From Lacticaseibacillus nasuensis JCM 17158 (GTDB lineage: Bacteria; Bacillota; Bacilli; Lactobacillales; Lactobacillaceae), in assembly GCF_001434705.1 (NCBI RefSeq), contig NZ_AZDJ01000030.1:236695-300694 (forward strand): a stretch of DNA of 64,000 bases. The letters are read 5' to 3'. A program made the translations under genes and the position numbers. A model generated the notes under the pieces. It was given only the letters and a program-made list of their open reading frames with translations. It ran no database searches and was not told where the DNA came from. Positions 46,621 to 55,735 of the stretch are shown here, piece after piece; within the stretch, counting starts at the first letter, position 1; every line of letters begins with the position of its first letter.

Positions 46621-48159
46621 CTACTCGAACTTGCGGTCAAACTGCTGCGCCAACAAATGCCGGTACTGCGCGACGAACCAGTTGACGATGCCGTTGGTGT
46701 CATCGTTGTGCCGCCCCGGCAAGGCCTTGGTCAACACCCGCGCCGCCGGGAAGCGGTCGCGTAACCCGGCGCGCAGCTGCGAATAGGCCTGCGGGTCGTA
46801 GTCGTCGTCTTGCATGTAGGCGATGGCAAAGGTGGTGTGGCTAAAATCGCCGCGGTTGAACACCCGCCAGAAGCGGTCGTTCAGCGAATCGGCGCGCCCG
46901 GCGTCGCCTTCGTACAGCAACACCATGTCCAGACTCGTCGCAAACTCGGCGGGCCGAATCAGCCGCGCACCGGCGGCCACGGTGCCGATGTTGACCAGCG
47001 GCTTGCCGACGATGATGGCGCTGGGGTTGAGCTTGGCGCCGTAATACAGCGCGCCAAACGTCCCCATCGACAGGCCCGACAAGATCAAGTCGCTGGGCTT
47101 AAAGTGCAGGCGCTCCAGGGTTTGGCGAATCGTGGCGACCACTTCTTGTTGCAAGGCGTCGCTGCCGAGGTAAAACGCGCCGCCTTCCAGCCGGGAATCG
47201 GCGAACACAAGAAACGGCGCGCCGAAACTCTTCATCATGCCGGTGCCTTCAAAGCCCTCGGCCGAGCGGTAACCGGAAAAATACACCGTCAACGGCGGCT
47301 GCATGTCGCCGGCGTCGAAGTACACGGACAAATCGCTGTTCATGCCCTTAGGCTCGACCAGGCGCCGGTCGTTGACCATGAACTCGCCGAACTCACCGCG
47401 CGAACGCCGCATGTGAATCGCGCCGAGGCGCAACTGCCCTTGACCCTTGGCGGCGACGATCACCTGCACGTTGCACCCCGTGGCGCTGGCCGGAATGGTG
47501 AAACCGCCGCGCAAGGCCGGGGCCTCCAGCACCAAGTCGTCGAGGTGGGCGTTGGTGTCCGGATGGTACAAGCCCAGCGTCACGCGCACGCTGGCTGCCC
47601 CCGCCACCTGATACTCGACGCGGACATGTTTTTCCTCACCGGCCGGCACCCACTGGGCGTAATTCGGGTAGGCAACGACTTGCCAGTCGGGGGCGTCGAT
47701 GGCGAGTTCCTGATACACGTGCCCCATCGTTTTTACCGTGCCGGTAAAGTCTGGCGCCAGGGTGAAGCTGTCGGGATCCAGCCGCCAGCCGTCTTGCCCG
47801 GGCCAAAACCCGATGGCAATCGTGTTGGCCAGGGCCGCCGCGTCGGAGAAGTTCAGCCGGTGCGCGCCCTTAAGCGCCAAGACCTCCTTGGCCGCCGTAG
47901 AAAACTGGGCGCGGGTGTCGACGAGAATTGCGTTGGCCGGCAGCGCCGCTAAGCGCTGCGGCGCATCTCGCCACGGGCTGGTGTCGTCGAGCAAAAATAC
48001 GGCGGTGGCAAACGGCCAATTCAAGTCGTCGCCGACAAACAACGGGCCTTCGCTGAGGTTCTCGCTGGCACTGGCCGCCCATTCGTATTGAAAATCGGCG
48101 GTAAGCGTCAACGCCAGCGGGCGGGCGCCGATGTGAATAATTAACCGGGGTTCAGCCAT
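46621..48159 (-). CDS. asp2: Accessory Sec protein Asp2, glycan O-acetyltransferase
   Basis: 512 residues. The alpha/beta-hydrolase-like C-terminal half carries the nucleophile Ser364 in SGLSMGTFGALYYG, which corresponds to the catalytic Ser that O-acetylates GlcNAc on serine-rich proteins. The Asp and His of the triad are probably in LLYEGDAGRAD and LPGRHNDDTNG. The N-terminal half is a beta-rich domain. Asp2 couples acetylation to export with Asp1 and Asp3. It overlaps asp1 by 8 bp. Confidence 0.92.
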   Translation of the reverse strand: MAEPRLIIHIGARPLALTLTADFQYEWAASASENLSEGPLFVGDDLNWPFATAVFLLDDTSPWRDAPQRLAALPANAILVDTRAQFSTAAKEVLALKGAHRLNFSDAAALANTIAIGFWPGQDGWRLDPDSFTLAPDFTGTVKTMGHVYQELAIDAPDWQVVAYPNYAQWVPAGEEKHVRVEYQVAGAASVRVTLGLYHPDTNAHLDDLVLEAPALRGGFTIPASATGCNVQVIVAAKGQGQLRLGAIHMRRSRGEFGEFMVNDRRLVEPKGMNSDLSVYFDAGDMQPPLTVYFSGYRSAEGFEGTGMMKSFGAPFLVFADSRLEGGAFYLGSDALQQEVVATIRQTLERLHFKPSDLILSGLSMGTFGALYYGAKLNPSAIIVGKPLVNIGTVAAGARLIRPAEFATSLDMVLLYEGDAGRADSLNDRFWRVFNRGDFSHTTFAIAYMQDDDYDPQAYSQLRAGLRDRFPAARVLTKALPGRHNDDTNGIVNWFVAQYRHLLAQQFDRKFE

Positions 48160-49714
48160 GCTGGGTCAGCTCCTTCCATTGCTTGAGTAATCGTTCGGCC
48201 GCATATTCGGCGGCCAGCGTTTGGCTGGCGACTTGCGCCTTGGCCAAGGCGGCAGGCTGCCGCCAGTTGGTGATGGCCGTGCCGACCGTATCGACGCGCA
48301 CCACCGCGCCATTTTGCGTCGCGCGCACCAACGCACTCGGCGCGAGCGTCAACTGCGGAATGCCGAGGGACACCGCCGCCAGCTGCAGCGATTGCTTGGG
48401 TTGGCTGCCGGTATCCAGTAACAGCTGCGCGGATTGCAAGGCGGCGCGGCGGTCGGCCATGTCGGTGACGAAGGTCAGCCGGCTGACCACTTGGCTGGCG
48501 CCCACCAGGCGCGGCCAGCTCGGTTGGTCGCGCAAGGCGGCGATTTGTGCGTCGGCCGTGCCGAGGCCGCCATGCGCGGCTTCGAGGTAGGCGTTGACCG
48601 CCGCAAACTCACCGCTGCCGAGATCCACCTTGAACGTTTCGGCGATGGCCTGCATCAGCGCCTGTTGCAACGCGGCGACGCGGTCCGGGGTGAGGCTCAA
48701 GGTCAACTCGAGGTCCGGTTGCGCCTGCAGCACCTTCACCAAGGCCTTGGCGACAAGCAGGCAATCAGCGACCGGCAAGTTGCCGGCGCGCCAATAAATG
48801 CTTGGCGGCACGACATCCGGCTCGGCCACCGTCACCGGCGCCGCAGCGCGCGGCGCGATCACCGTTTGCGCCGCAGTGGGCCAGGCCGCACCGTGATGGG
48901 CGTCGGCATAGGCAGCATCGAACGTCGTCTGCGCCGCTAACGTTGGAAACACCAGCTGGTCGCCGGCAGTCAGCCGCCCATAATCCGTCGGCGTCAGCGG
49001 CACCGCCGGGTCGACCAGGAAAATCATTTGGTGCAACAGCGGCTGGGTGGCGCGCAGGTACAACGTCGCGCCGGTGAGGCCGGTGATGACGTGATCTGAC
49101 GCACCAAGCGTCAGATTCCGCCGCGCCAAAAACTCGCTGACCACCGCGCCGATGTTGGCGTAATGCGCCGCGCCAAAGCGACCATGATGGGCCTCGCTGA
49201 CCGCCACCCCGGCCGCGGTTTCGGTCAGCACCAAGCGGCCGTAATCGTCATAGTACTCGAGCTTTTCCCGCTCGCCATGGTGAAAATACGCCCGCGTCGT
49301 CACAAACCCGCGGTCGTCGTATTGGTCGAGCTGATAGCGCCCGTCGCCCAACTGGCGCTCCACCTGCCACAAGTATCCGGCCAAGGCAATGCGCGCCTGC
49401 ATCACCAACTCGCCGGCGCGGTAATAATACACGTCTTGGTTGCGATACAGCGGCGTCACCCCGGCTGGCACGTCGAGATCCGCCAGCTGCGCCGGCAACC
49501 CCACGTGATGGCGAATGCCCTGAATCTCATCGAAAACATTCCACCAGTCGTATTCGTACAGCTCCGCGGCGGCCAGTTGGTACCGCAAATCAGGGGTCAG
49601 CCCGGTGAACAGCAAGTTAAACGGCTCGCCAGTTTGCCGGAACAACTGCCCCAACGCCACGACCGGGTCGCGTGCAGGTTGATTAAACTGATCGGTAGGC
49701 ATAAGGGTAAGCAT
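48152..49714 (-). CDS. asp1: Accessory Sec protein Asp1
   Basis: 520 residues, the usual length. It has a GT-B-like fold without clear catalytic residues (YYRAGELVMQARIALAGYLWQVERQLGDGRYQLDQYDDRGFVTTR resembles the family's mid-region). It joins Asp2/Asp3 to SecA2. ATG 49714 has AAAGGAG. A copy of the TGACGC palindrome lies inside the gene at 49097-49113, encoding part of a NLTLGASDHVITG segment. Confidence 0.9.
   Translation of the reverse strand: MLTLMPTDQFNQPARDPVVALGQLFRQTGEPFNLLFTGLTPDLRYQLAAAELYEYDWWNVFDEIQGIRHHVGLPAQLADLDVPAGVTPLYRNQDVYYYRAGELVMQARIALAGYLWQVERQLGDGRYQLDQYDDRGFVTTRAYFHHGEREKLEYYDDYGRLVLTETAAGVAVSEAHHGRFGAAHYANIGAVVSEFLARRNLTLGASDHVITGLTGATLYLRATQPLLHQMIFLVDPAVPLTPTDYGRLTAGDQLVFPTLAAQTTFDAAYADAHHGAAWPTAAQTVIAPRAAAPVTVAEPDVVPPSIYWRAGNLPVADCLLVAKALVKVLQAQPDLELTLSLTPDRVAALQQALMQAIAETFKVDLGSGEFAAVNAYLEAAHGGLGTADAQIAALRDQPSWPRLVGASQVVSRLTFVTDMADRRAALQSAQLLLDTGSQPKQSLQLAAVSLGIPQLTLAPSALVRATQNGAVVRVDTVGTAITNWRQPAALAKAQVASQTLAAEYAAERLLKQWKELTQHG
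49097..49113. repeat. TGACGC palindrome copy inside asp1
   Basis: TGACGC-ACCAA-GCGTCA, extended to ATCTGACGC / GCGTCAGAT (9-bp arms). This is the only copy of the family found within coding sequence in the window. Confidence 0.85.
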
Positions 49715-49732
49715 AATGACTCCTTTGATATA

Positions 49733-49893
49733 AAAGCGTGAGGACCGGCGGGTAACCGGCGTAGCGCAGCGCGCGCCTGGGCCGTGAGCCGGGCTTGGGC
49801 TCGGGGACCAGGGGTCGCTGAGCCTAGCCGGTTGCCGGTCCGAACGCGTCTAATAAAGCGTGAGGACCGGCGGGTAACCGGCGTAGCGCAGCG
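49733..49893. repeat. Long structured hairpin element, copy 2, plus 39-bp duplicated left arm
   Basis: The full element is 49742-49841: outer 8-bp stem GGACCGGC / GCCGGTCC, unpaired GGGT, 7-bp stem AACCGGC / GCCGGTT, GTA/CTA loop, 8-bp stem with one mismatch, CCTGG / CCAGG and GAGCC / GGCTC inner stems, loop GGGCTTG. A 39-bp sequence (49733-49771) is repeated exactly at 49855-49893 (offset 122 bp), a truncated second unit reaching the secY2 stop. It lies between secY2 and asp1. Confidence 0.88.
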
Positions 49894-49907
49894 TGCTGTA
49901 ACCTAAA

Positions 49908-51125
49908 TCATTCGGTAAACAACCGGTAGTCCCGGCGCCGCCACAAGGCCACGATTTGTTCCGCCACCTTGGTGAACACGGCGATCAACAGCGCCAAGTT
50001 CGTGAACACCAGCGACAGGTTTGCCGCCGGCGCCCACAGCATGCCGACCACCAGTGGCAAGACCATCACCAGCAACAGCCAGCCGGTGGCCACGAAGTTC
50101 AGTTGTTTGAAGCGCTGCATCAAGAGTTTTTCCGTGTCGGCGCCTGGGAACACATTCAACAAGTAGTCCCCGGACTCCTGCAAGCCGCGGGCCAGGCGAT
50201 CCGGCGCGACGCTGATCAGGCCCAACAGGTAGGTCAAGCCGATGATCAACAGTGCGTACAAGGCGATGCCCGGCCAGCGCGTGAAGGTCAGCTGGTTGAC
50301 GATGAAGCTGCCGACCGGCGAGTTGGCCTGGTGGAACACCAAGACAATTTCGCGCGGCGTCGCCAGCAAGGCGGCGGCAAACAGGTACGGCAACACGCCG
50401 GCAGGAAGCGCCGGCAAGGTCAAGTCGGATTCGCCATAGGTCGACAATAACGTCGCCCGCTCCACCGGCAAGTGCAACACCGCGCGGTTAAAGCGCAGGC
50501 TGACCAACACGACGACCAGCCCAAGCACCACGGCGGCGGCAAACAGCGGCCAGCTCCAGTCCTGCAGGCTGCGGCCAAAGCCGGCGCGGAATTCCTGCGG
50601 CAGACTCAAAATCAGATTCGGCACGATGAGGATCAACGCGCCGCCGAGGCCGTGGCCGATGTTGGCCGTGGCTAACGCCGCCACCACCAGGCCCCCGGCC
50701 ACCAGCAACAACACCACCAGCGGCAAGCTGACGTTGACGCCGAACAGCCGCGTCGGCACCAGGTCAAACCGCAGGTAAAACGCGGTGACCAAGGCCTGCA
50801 ACAAGGCGAATAAGGTGGTGAGGCCGCGTTGAATACGGCCGCGCCGGCGGTCGGACCAGCGCGAGACAAACGGCAGGTCCATCGCCGCAAACGCCTGCCA
50901 GCTGAGCATCGCCAGCATAAATGGCCCTAAGCCGAGCGACAACAACGTCGGCCGCGCCACTTGCCCGCCGGTGGTGAGGCTGTACAGCCGCAACAGCGTG
51001 CTGTCGGTCAAGGCGTGCGTGCCGCCGGGACCGACGCCTGGCACGGCGAGCTGCTGGCCGAGGATGAACACCAGCAAAACACCCAGGGTGAAGCCGGCTT
51101 TTTTGAGTAAATCGAGATGTTTCAT
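49908..51125 (-). CDS. secY2: Accessory Sec translocon channel SecY2
   Basis: 405 residues, about 10 membrane helices, MKHLDLLKKAGFTLGVLLVFILGQQLAVPGVGPG at the N-terminus. It forms the membrane pore dedicated to the serine-rich protein. The start is ATG 51125 behind AAAGGAG; longer in-frame readings would run into secA2. It is 19 bp after secA2, followed by the long hairpin element before asp1. Confidence 0.93.
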   Translation of the reverse strand: MKHLDLLKKAGFTLGVLLVFILGQQLAVPGVGPGGTHALTDSTLLRLYSLTTGGQVARPTLLSLGLGPFMLAMLSWQAFAAMDLPFVSRWSDRRRGRIQRGLTTLFALLQALVTAFYLRFDLVPTRLFGVNVSLPLVVLLLVAGGLVVAALATANIGHGLGGALILIVPNLILSLPQEFRAGFGRSLQDWSWPLFAAAVVLGLVVVLVSLRFNRAVLHLPVERATLLSTYGESDLTLPALPAGVLPYLFAAALLATPREIVLVFHQANSPVGSFIVNQLTFTRWPGIALYALLIIGLTYLLGLISVAPDRLARGLQESGDYLLNVFPGADTEKLLMQRFKQLNFVATGWLLLVMVLPLVVGMLWAPAANLSLVFTNLALLIAVFTKVAEQIVALWRRRDYRLFTE

Positions 51126-51144
51126 GGCCACTCCTTTTGTCGGA

Positions 51145-53472
51145 TCAAGGGAATTGCACGTCGACGGTGCCGTCTTCAGCGACGACCAGCTCCGAGCAAT
51201 AGAGGTTGCGCGCCACTTGCAGCGCCATGGAATCGCGCATGCGGGCAAACGACCGGCGCGCGGCTTGTTGATACTCCACCACCGCGTCGTGGCCGGCGCG
51301 CCGCCGGGTTTGGCCCATCGCCTGCAAGGCCTGCAAGTCGTCCACCTGGTCGATCCACGCGGCGTCTAGCGCCTTTAATACCGCCATGTGCAAGAAGGCC
51401 TGCCACTGCGTCGAATCTGGCAACTTGGCGTGTTGCTCATCCAGCTGCGCGCTCATCAGCGTTTGCAAGGTAGCAGCCGGCGTGGCGACTTTTTGCTCGT
51501 CCAAGGTGGCGGCGGCAAAGTCGCGGTCGATGTATTGATAGATGAAATCCAACATTCCCGTCATGTCGCCGGCGTCGTGCGTGGCGGCGTAATGCGCCGC
51601 CACCCGGCGATTCGTGGCGGCGGCCAGCTCATCGAGGGTCTTCAGGCGCAAAATCCGGTTGCGCGCCGCGTAAACGGCGGTGCGCTGCTCCTGCAAGACG
51701 TCGCCGTATTGCTGGGTGTTGAAGCGGTCACGCTGCGCGGCGGCCGTCGCGTTGGCTTGCGCGCGGCGCAAGGCCTGCTTGAAGCGGCCGCGCACCGGTA
51801 GCGGGGATTGGTCGTCGGCGTGCGTGGCAACATAGCGCGCCACCCATTTTGGCGCCTGCGCCACCATCACGCGGTCGCTGAGGCTGGCAAACACCCGGGT
51901 TTCACCGGGCTCGCCGTTCTGGGCGACGCATTGCTGCAGCTGGACGTCGGCGCGGAGGCTGGATTGGTGGGCCAGAATAATCAAGAGCACCCCACCGAGC
52001 TCGGCGACGCCTGGCCCCAACGGAATTGCGGTGCCGCGCCCGGCACTGCCGGTCACTACCGTCACCGCATCGGGTTGACCGGCCGCGCTCAGCAGCACCG
52101 CGGCGCGCGCCGCGGCTTGCGTGGCAATCAGCACATGCGGAATCGCAGCATCCAGCAACTGCTGAGCAAAGGTTTGCGCCTGCGCCGGCGAGTCGGCTTG
52201 GATCACGACTGGCCGGTGCTGCGCGTGGGCGGTGGCGACGGTTGCTGCCGCGGCGGCAATTGCCGCGCTCACGGTCACGTAAAGCTGATCCGGATTCGTC
52301 CTGCGCTGTACGGGTTGCGCGGTGGGGACGCGGAACACGCGCAGGCCGTAGCGCTGGCGCAACTCTCGCGCGCCTAACGCGGCGGTGCCAGCCATGCCGG
52401 CCAATTCGTGAAACTGACCGTACAGGTTCTGGTAGGTCACCGCCGCCATCGTCCGCAGCTCCGGGGTTAACGGCAGGTGTTCCTTGGCCTCGATGGCTTG
52501 GTGCTGGCCGGCTTGCGCCTGCACGCCGGTGAGCTCACGGCCGGTCGTCGGGTCGATCAACACGACGGCGCCGGCCATCACCAGGTAGTCGCGGTCGCGC
52601 TCAAAGGCGTAATGCGCCCGCAGCGCCAAGACCAAGTGGCGATACAACGGCCGCCATTGGTCGCCTAACAGATCCGGCACGCCGAAGAATTTTTGCATCG
52701 TTAAAATGCCGGTGGGCGTAAACCAGACACGGCGGTGATCGGCGCTGCGGCTGAAGTCCAGGCCCTCGTCGAGCATCTGCACCATCCGGTTGGCGGTGCC
52801 GTAATAATTAGACTGCACCCGCGGCAGGCCGGTGAGCACCAGCGGCGTTTGCGCGTCGTCGAGCAGCAGCGCGTCGGCTTCATCGAGCACGGCAAACCGC
52901 AGCGGCGGCAAGAAGCGGTCGGCGGCGTCGCTGGCCAGGTTGTCCAACAGGTAGTCGAAACCCAGCGCGCGGTTGGTGGTGTACACGATGTCCGCGGCGT
53001 AAATCGTCGGCTTGTCCACCCCGCCGGCGCGGTTGACGGCGCAGGCGACGGACAGGCCCAAGAAACGATACAAGTCGCCCAAAGCCGCAAAGTCGCGCGC
53101 GGCCAAGTAGTCGCTGGCGGTGATCAAGAAGTTACCGTTGCCGGCCAGGCCATGCAAAAACAACGGCATGGTGGCCGCTAACGTCTTGCCTTCCCCGGCG
53201 GCGAGGTCGCTGATGCGCCCGTCGGCCATGGCCACCGCCGCCAGAATCTGGTTGGCGCGCGGCGTTTGGTGCAACACGCGCGGCGCGGCAGCGACGACTA
53301 AGGCGTAGGCGGTCACCAATGAATCGGCCAGCGACTGGCCGGCGCGCACCTGGTTGCGCAGCGTGGCGCTAGCGGTGCGCAGCTCGGCGTCGGTTTGGTC
53401 GGCGAACCGCGTTGCTTCAGCTTGGATGGTTTGGACTAAGCGCCGATAATGGCGCGCCGAATGTGTTCGCAT
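51145..53472 (-). CDS. secA2: Accessory Sec ATPase SecA2
   Basis: 775 residues, the short SecA2 type without the SecB/lipid-binding zinc tail. Motifs: Walker A AGEGKT (92-97), TASDYLAARD, VYTTNRALGFDYLLDN, DEAD-type VLDEADALLLDDAQTPL, and the second RecA domain with GSAGRGTAIPLGPGVAELGGV. It pushes glycosylated substrate through SecY2. ATG 53472 is preceded by GGAAA. It is 11 bp after gtf3. Confidence 0.94.
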   Translation of the reverse strand: MRTHSARHYRRLVQTIQAEATRFADQTDAELRTASATLRNQVRAGQSLADSLVTAYALVVAAAPRVLHQTPRANQILAAVAMADGRISDLAAGEGKTLAATMPLFLHGLAGNGNFLITASDYLAARDFAALGDLYRFLGLSVACAVNRAGGVDKPTIYAADIVYTTNRALGFDYLLDNLASDAADRFLPPLRFAVLDEADALLLDDAQTPLVLTGLPRVQSNYYGTANRMVQMLDEGLDFSRSADHRRVWFTPTGILTMQKFFGVPDLLGDQWRPLYRHLVLALRAHYAFERDRDYLVMAGAVVLIDPTTGRELTGVQAQAGQHQAIEAKEHLPLTPELRTMAAVTYQNLYGQFHELAGMAGTAALGARELRQRYGLRVFRVPTAQPVQRRTNPDQLYVTVSAAIAAAAATVATAHAQHRPVVIQADSPAQAQTFAQQLLDAAIPHVLIATQAAARAAVLLSAAGQPDAVTVVTGSAGRGTAIPLGPGVAELGGVLLIILAHQSSLRADVQLQQCVAQNGEPGETRVFASLSDRVMVAQAPKWVARYVATHADDQSPLPVRGRFKQALRRAQANATAAAQRDRFNTQQYGDVLQEQRTAVYAARNRILRLKTLDELAAATNRRVAAHYAATHDAGDMTGMLDFIYQYIDRDFAAATLDEQKVATPAATLQTLMSAQLDEQHAKLPDSTQWQAFLHMAVLKALDAAWIDQVDDLQALQAMGQTRRRAGHDAVVEYQQAARRSFARMRDSMALQVARNLYCSELVVAEDGTVDVQFP

Positions 53473-53483
53473 GTTTCCTCCAA

Positions 53484-54500
53484 CTAAAACGGTAAGGCGT
53501 GTGACACGGCCAACACGGCCTGCAAGGCGGCCAGCTGGTTGTGCCGGCCGTGGCGAATCAAGTCGCTAAACGGTTTGATGCGATCGACTAACGCGGCGTA
53601 TTGGGCCTCATCAACAGCCGCCAGCGCCGCCGGCAAGGCCTGTAGCGAATCGACCACCAGCCCGAGCCCGTTGTCCTTGACGTACTGGCCGATGGCACTG
53701 TCGGCATAAGTCACGATGGGCAGGCCCAACGACAGGTACAAGCTGAACTTGTGGGACATGCACAGCTTGCTGTAATCGGCGAAGTGGTCGTAACGATCCG
53801 CGTCCCAAATCAACCCAAAGCCGTCGTTTAAGGCTAACCCCAGCTCCTCTTGATGGTAGGACCCCAACAGCTCGACGCTGGCCGCCGGTTGCACCGGCAG
53901 GTTCGGCTCGCCGTCTGCGGAGCCGTAAACCTTGATGTGCAAGGTCGGGTCGACGTTTTGCAAAAAGCCGGCCTTCCAGTCCACCAGGTTGCCGGCGTAA
54001 TGTAGCGTGTGGGAAAACTGCGGCGTGCGGTAGGCAATCGGCTGCTGGTACGCCCACGGGCCGCTTGGAATCATGGGAATGTCGACGCCGTCTTGGCGCA
54101 GGCGTTCGGCAATGGCCTTGGTGCCGACGATCAAGGCGTCAAAGGACTTGAGAAACTGCAAATTGTTGCTGGCGTCATACCACTGCGGGAAGCGCAGGTA
54201 TTCGACGTCGTGGACGAAGGCGACGAGCTTGGCCTGCTGGTTGTGCACCAGCTCCACCACCGCCGCTTCGACTTCCGGCACCGCGTAGGTCGGCGTCTGG
54301 TAAATCACGACGTCGCCGCGGCGCACGGTGCTGATCATGCCGAGAATCTCCGAGCGCCAATTCTCGTCGTTATAGTTGACGTAACGCGACAAAAACAGCT
54401 CGCGAAAACCGATCTCCGCGAGAAAATGCGACACGTCTTGTTTTGGTTTGACCACCGCCTGATCGGTCGGTGCCTGCAAGGGTGAAATGACGTAGTTCAT
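53484..54500 (-). CDS. gtf3: Glycosyltransferase Gtf3 of the accessory Sec locus
   Basis: 338 residues. The start is ATG 54500 (MNYVISPLQAPTDQAV), chosen for GGAGG at good spacing. GT-B fold: IYQTPTYAVPEVEA, FVHDVEYLRFPQWYD, LHYAGNLVDWKAGFL and LIWDADRYDHFADYSKLCMSHKFSLYLSLGLPIVTYADSAIGQYV match Gtf3, which adds the second sugar (often glucose) to GlcNAc on the serine-rich protein. It is the first gene of the locus here, behind an extended -10 promoter. Confidence 0.9.
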   Translation of the reverse strand: MNYVISPLQAPTDQAVVKPKQDVSHFLAEIGFRELFLSRYVNYNDENWRSEILGMISTVRRGDVVIYQTPTYAVPEVEAAVVELVHNQQAKLVAFVHDVEYLRFPQWYDASNNLQFLKSFDALIVGTKAIAERLRQDGVDIPMIPSGPWAYQQPIAYRTPQFSHTLHYAGNLVDWKAGFLQNVDPTLHIKVYGSADGEPNLPVQPAASVELLGSYHQEELGLALNDGFGLIWDADRYDHFADYSKLCMSHKFSLYLSLGLPIVTYADSAIGQYVKDNGLGLVVDSLQALPAALAAVDEAQYAALVDRIKPFSDLIRHGRHNQLAALQAVLAVSHALPF

Positions 54501-54561
54501 ATTTTCCTCCGCATGCCAAGCCGCAAACCCGCCATTTGCGCGCACTTGGCTAGTATCTTTA

Positions 54562-54567
54562 AGTATA
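54562..54567 (-). promoter_or_regulatory. Promoter of the gtf3-secA2-secY2-asp operon
   Basis: Extended -10 TGC TATACT on the minus strand, about 60 bp upstream of the gtf3 ATG. The -35 is weak. Confidence 0.55.
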
Positions 54568-54616
54568 GCATAGCAAGCGTTGACGACAGATTAAGGGTTG
54601 GTTACGATACCCAAAA

Positions 54617-54655
54617 CTTGGCGGCGCCGCGCTTTGGTTTCACCGCGCCGCCAAG
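54617..54655. repeat. GC-rich hairpin between gtf3 and fba
   Basis: 10-bp perfect arms CTTGGCGGCG / CGCCGCCAAG with a 19-nt loop. There is no T-run, so it is not a plain terminator. It sits between divergent promoters; function unknown. Confidence 0.45.
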
Positions 54656-54745
54656 CCCGGCGCGGCGTGGCGTCAGCCCGGTTTCTGCGTGGATGCGGCG
54701 GTGACGTTCTCACGCAAATCTTATCCCCTTTCGGAAAATGTATGG

Positions 54746-54751
54746 TAGAAT
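54746..54751 (+). promoter_or_regulatory. fba extended -10 promoter
   Basis: TGG TAGAAT on the plus strand, 43 nt before the fba ATG; no clear -35. Confidence 0.5.
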
Positions 54752-54794
54752 GAAAACTGTAAAAAATCTGTTTTGCTTAGGAGGAACCACACTT

Positions 54795-55676
54795 ATGCCA
54801 TTAGTACACGGCACAGAATTGTTTCAAGCTGCTCGCAAGGGTCACTACGCGATTGGCGCGTTCAACACCAACAACCTCGAATGGACCCGCGCGATCCTGA
54901 AGGGCGCTCAAGAACTGAACGTTCCTGTTTTGATCCAAACTTCCATGGGCGCTGCAAAGTACATGGGCGGCTATGAACTGTGCAAGCAGTTGATCGAAGC
55001 AACTGTGAAATCGATGGCCATCACTGTTCCAGTAGTCATCCACCTCGACCACGGTGACTTTGAAGCAGCGAAGGAAGCGATTGCCGCTGGTTACAACTCC
55101 GTGATGTTCGACGGCCATGATTTGCCGTTCGAAGAAAACGTTGAGAAGACCAAGGAAATCGTTAAGCTTGCGCACAGCAAGGGCATTTCCGTTGAAGCCG
55201 AAGTCGGCTCCATCGGTGGTGAAGAAGACGGTGTTGTCGGCGAAGGCGAATTAGCCTCCGTTGAAGAAGCTAAGACGTTAGCTGCCACCGGCATCGACTT
55301 CTTAGCTGCCGGCATCGGGAACATCCACGGCCAATACCCAGCCAACTGGAAGGGCCTGCACTTCGACCGTCTGCAAGAAATCGCCGACGCCGTTGACCTG
55401 CCACTGGTTCTTCACGGCGGCTCCGGCATTCCGCAAGACCAAGTTGAAAAGGCCATCTCCATGGGTATTTCCAAGTTGAACATCAACACGGAATGCCAGC
55501 TGGCCTTTGCCAAGGCGACTCGCGAATACATCCTCGCCGGCAAGGATCAAGAAGGCAAGGGTTACGACCCTCGCAAGCTCCTCGCCCCTGGTACGCAAGC
55601 GATCACCGACACCTTCAAGGAAATCTGCGGCTGGATGGGTACTCGTCCGGTTAAGCTGGTTCCTGAAGAAATCTAA
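54795..55676 (+). CDS. fba: Fructose-bisphosphate aldolase, class II
   Basis: 293 residues. The start is ATG 54795 (MPLVHGTELFQAARKGHYAIGAFNTNN) with AGGAGG. Class II zinc ligands and catalytic residues: HLDHGDFEAAKEAI, EAEVGSIGGEEDG, HGGSGIPQDQVEKAI and LNINTECQLAF. It splits fructose 1,6-bisphosphate in glycolysis. Codon use is less GC-driven than its neighbours (many GTT, GAA, CCA), as in highly expressed genes. It has its own promoter and terminator. Confidence 0.97.
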   Translation: MPLVHGTELFQAARKGHYAIGAFNTNNLEWTRAILKGAQELNVPVLIQTSMGAAKYMGGYELCKQLIEATVKSMAITVPVVIHLDHGDFEAAKEAIAAGYNSVMFDGHDLPFEENVEKTKEIVKLAHSKGISVEAEVGSIGGEEDGVVGEGELASVEEAKTLAATGIDFLAAGIGNIHGQYPANWKGLHFDRLQEIADAVDLPLVLHGGSGIPQDQVEKAISMGISKLNINTECQLAFAKATREYILAGKDQEGKGYDPRKLLAPGTQAITDTFKEICGWMGTRPVKLVPEEI

Positions 55677-55687
55677 CTTGCTTAACG

Positions 55688-55728
55688 AAAACGACCAGCG
55701 TTGCTTCGGCAGCGTTGGTCGTTTTTTT
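55688..55728 (+). terminator. Terminator of fba
   Basis: Stem AAAACGACCA / TGGTCGTTTT with an inner TTGC-TTCG-GCA hairpin, then a run of T7. Confidence 0.92.
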
Positions 55729-55735
55729 CGTGGCT

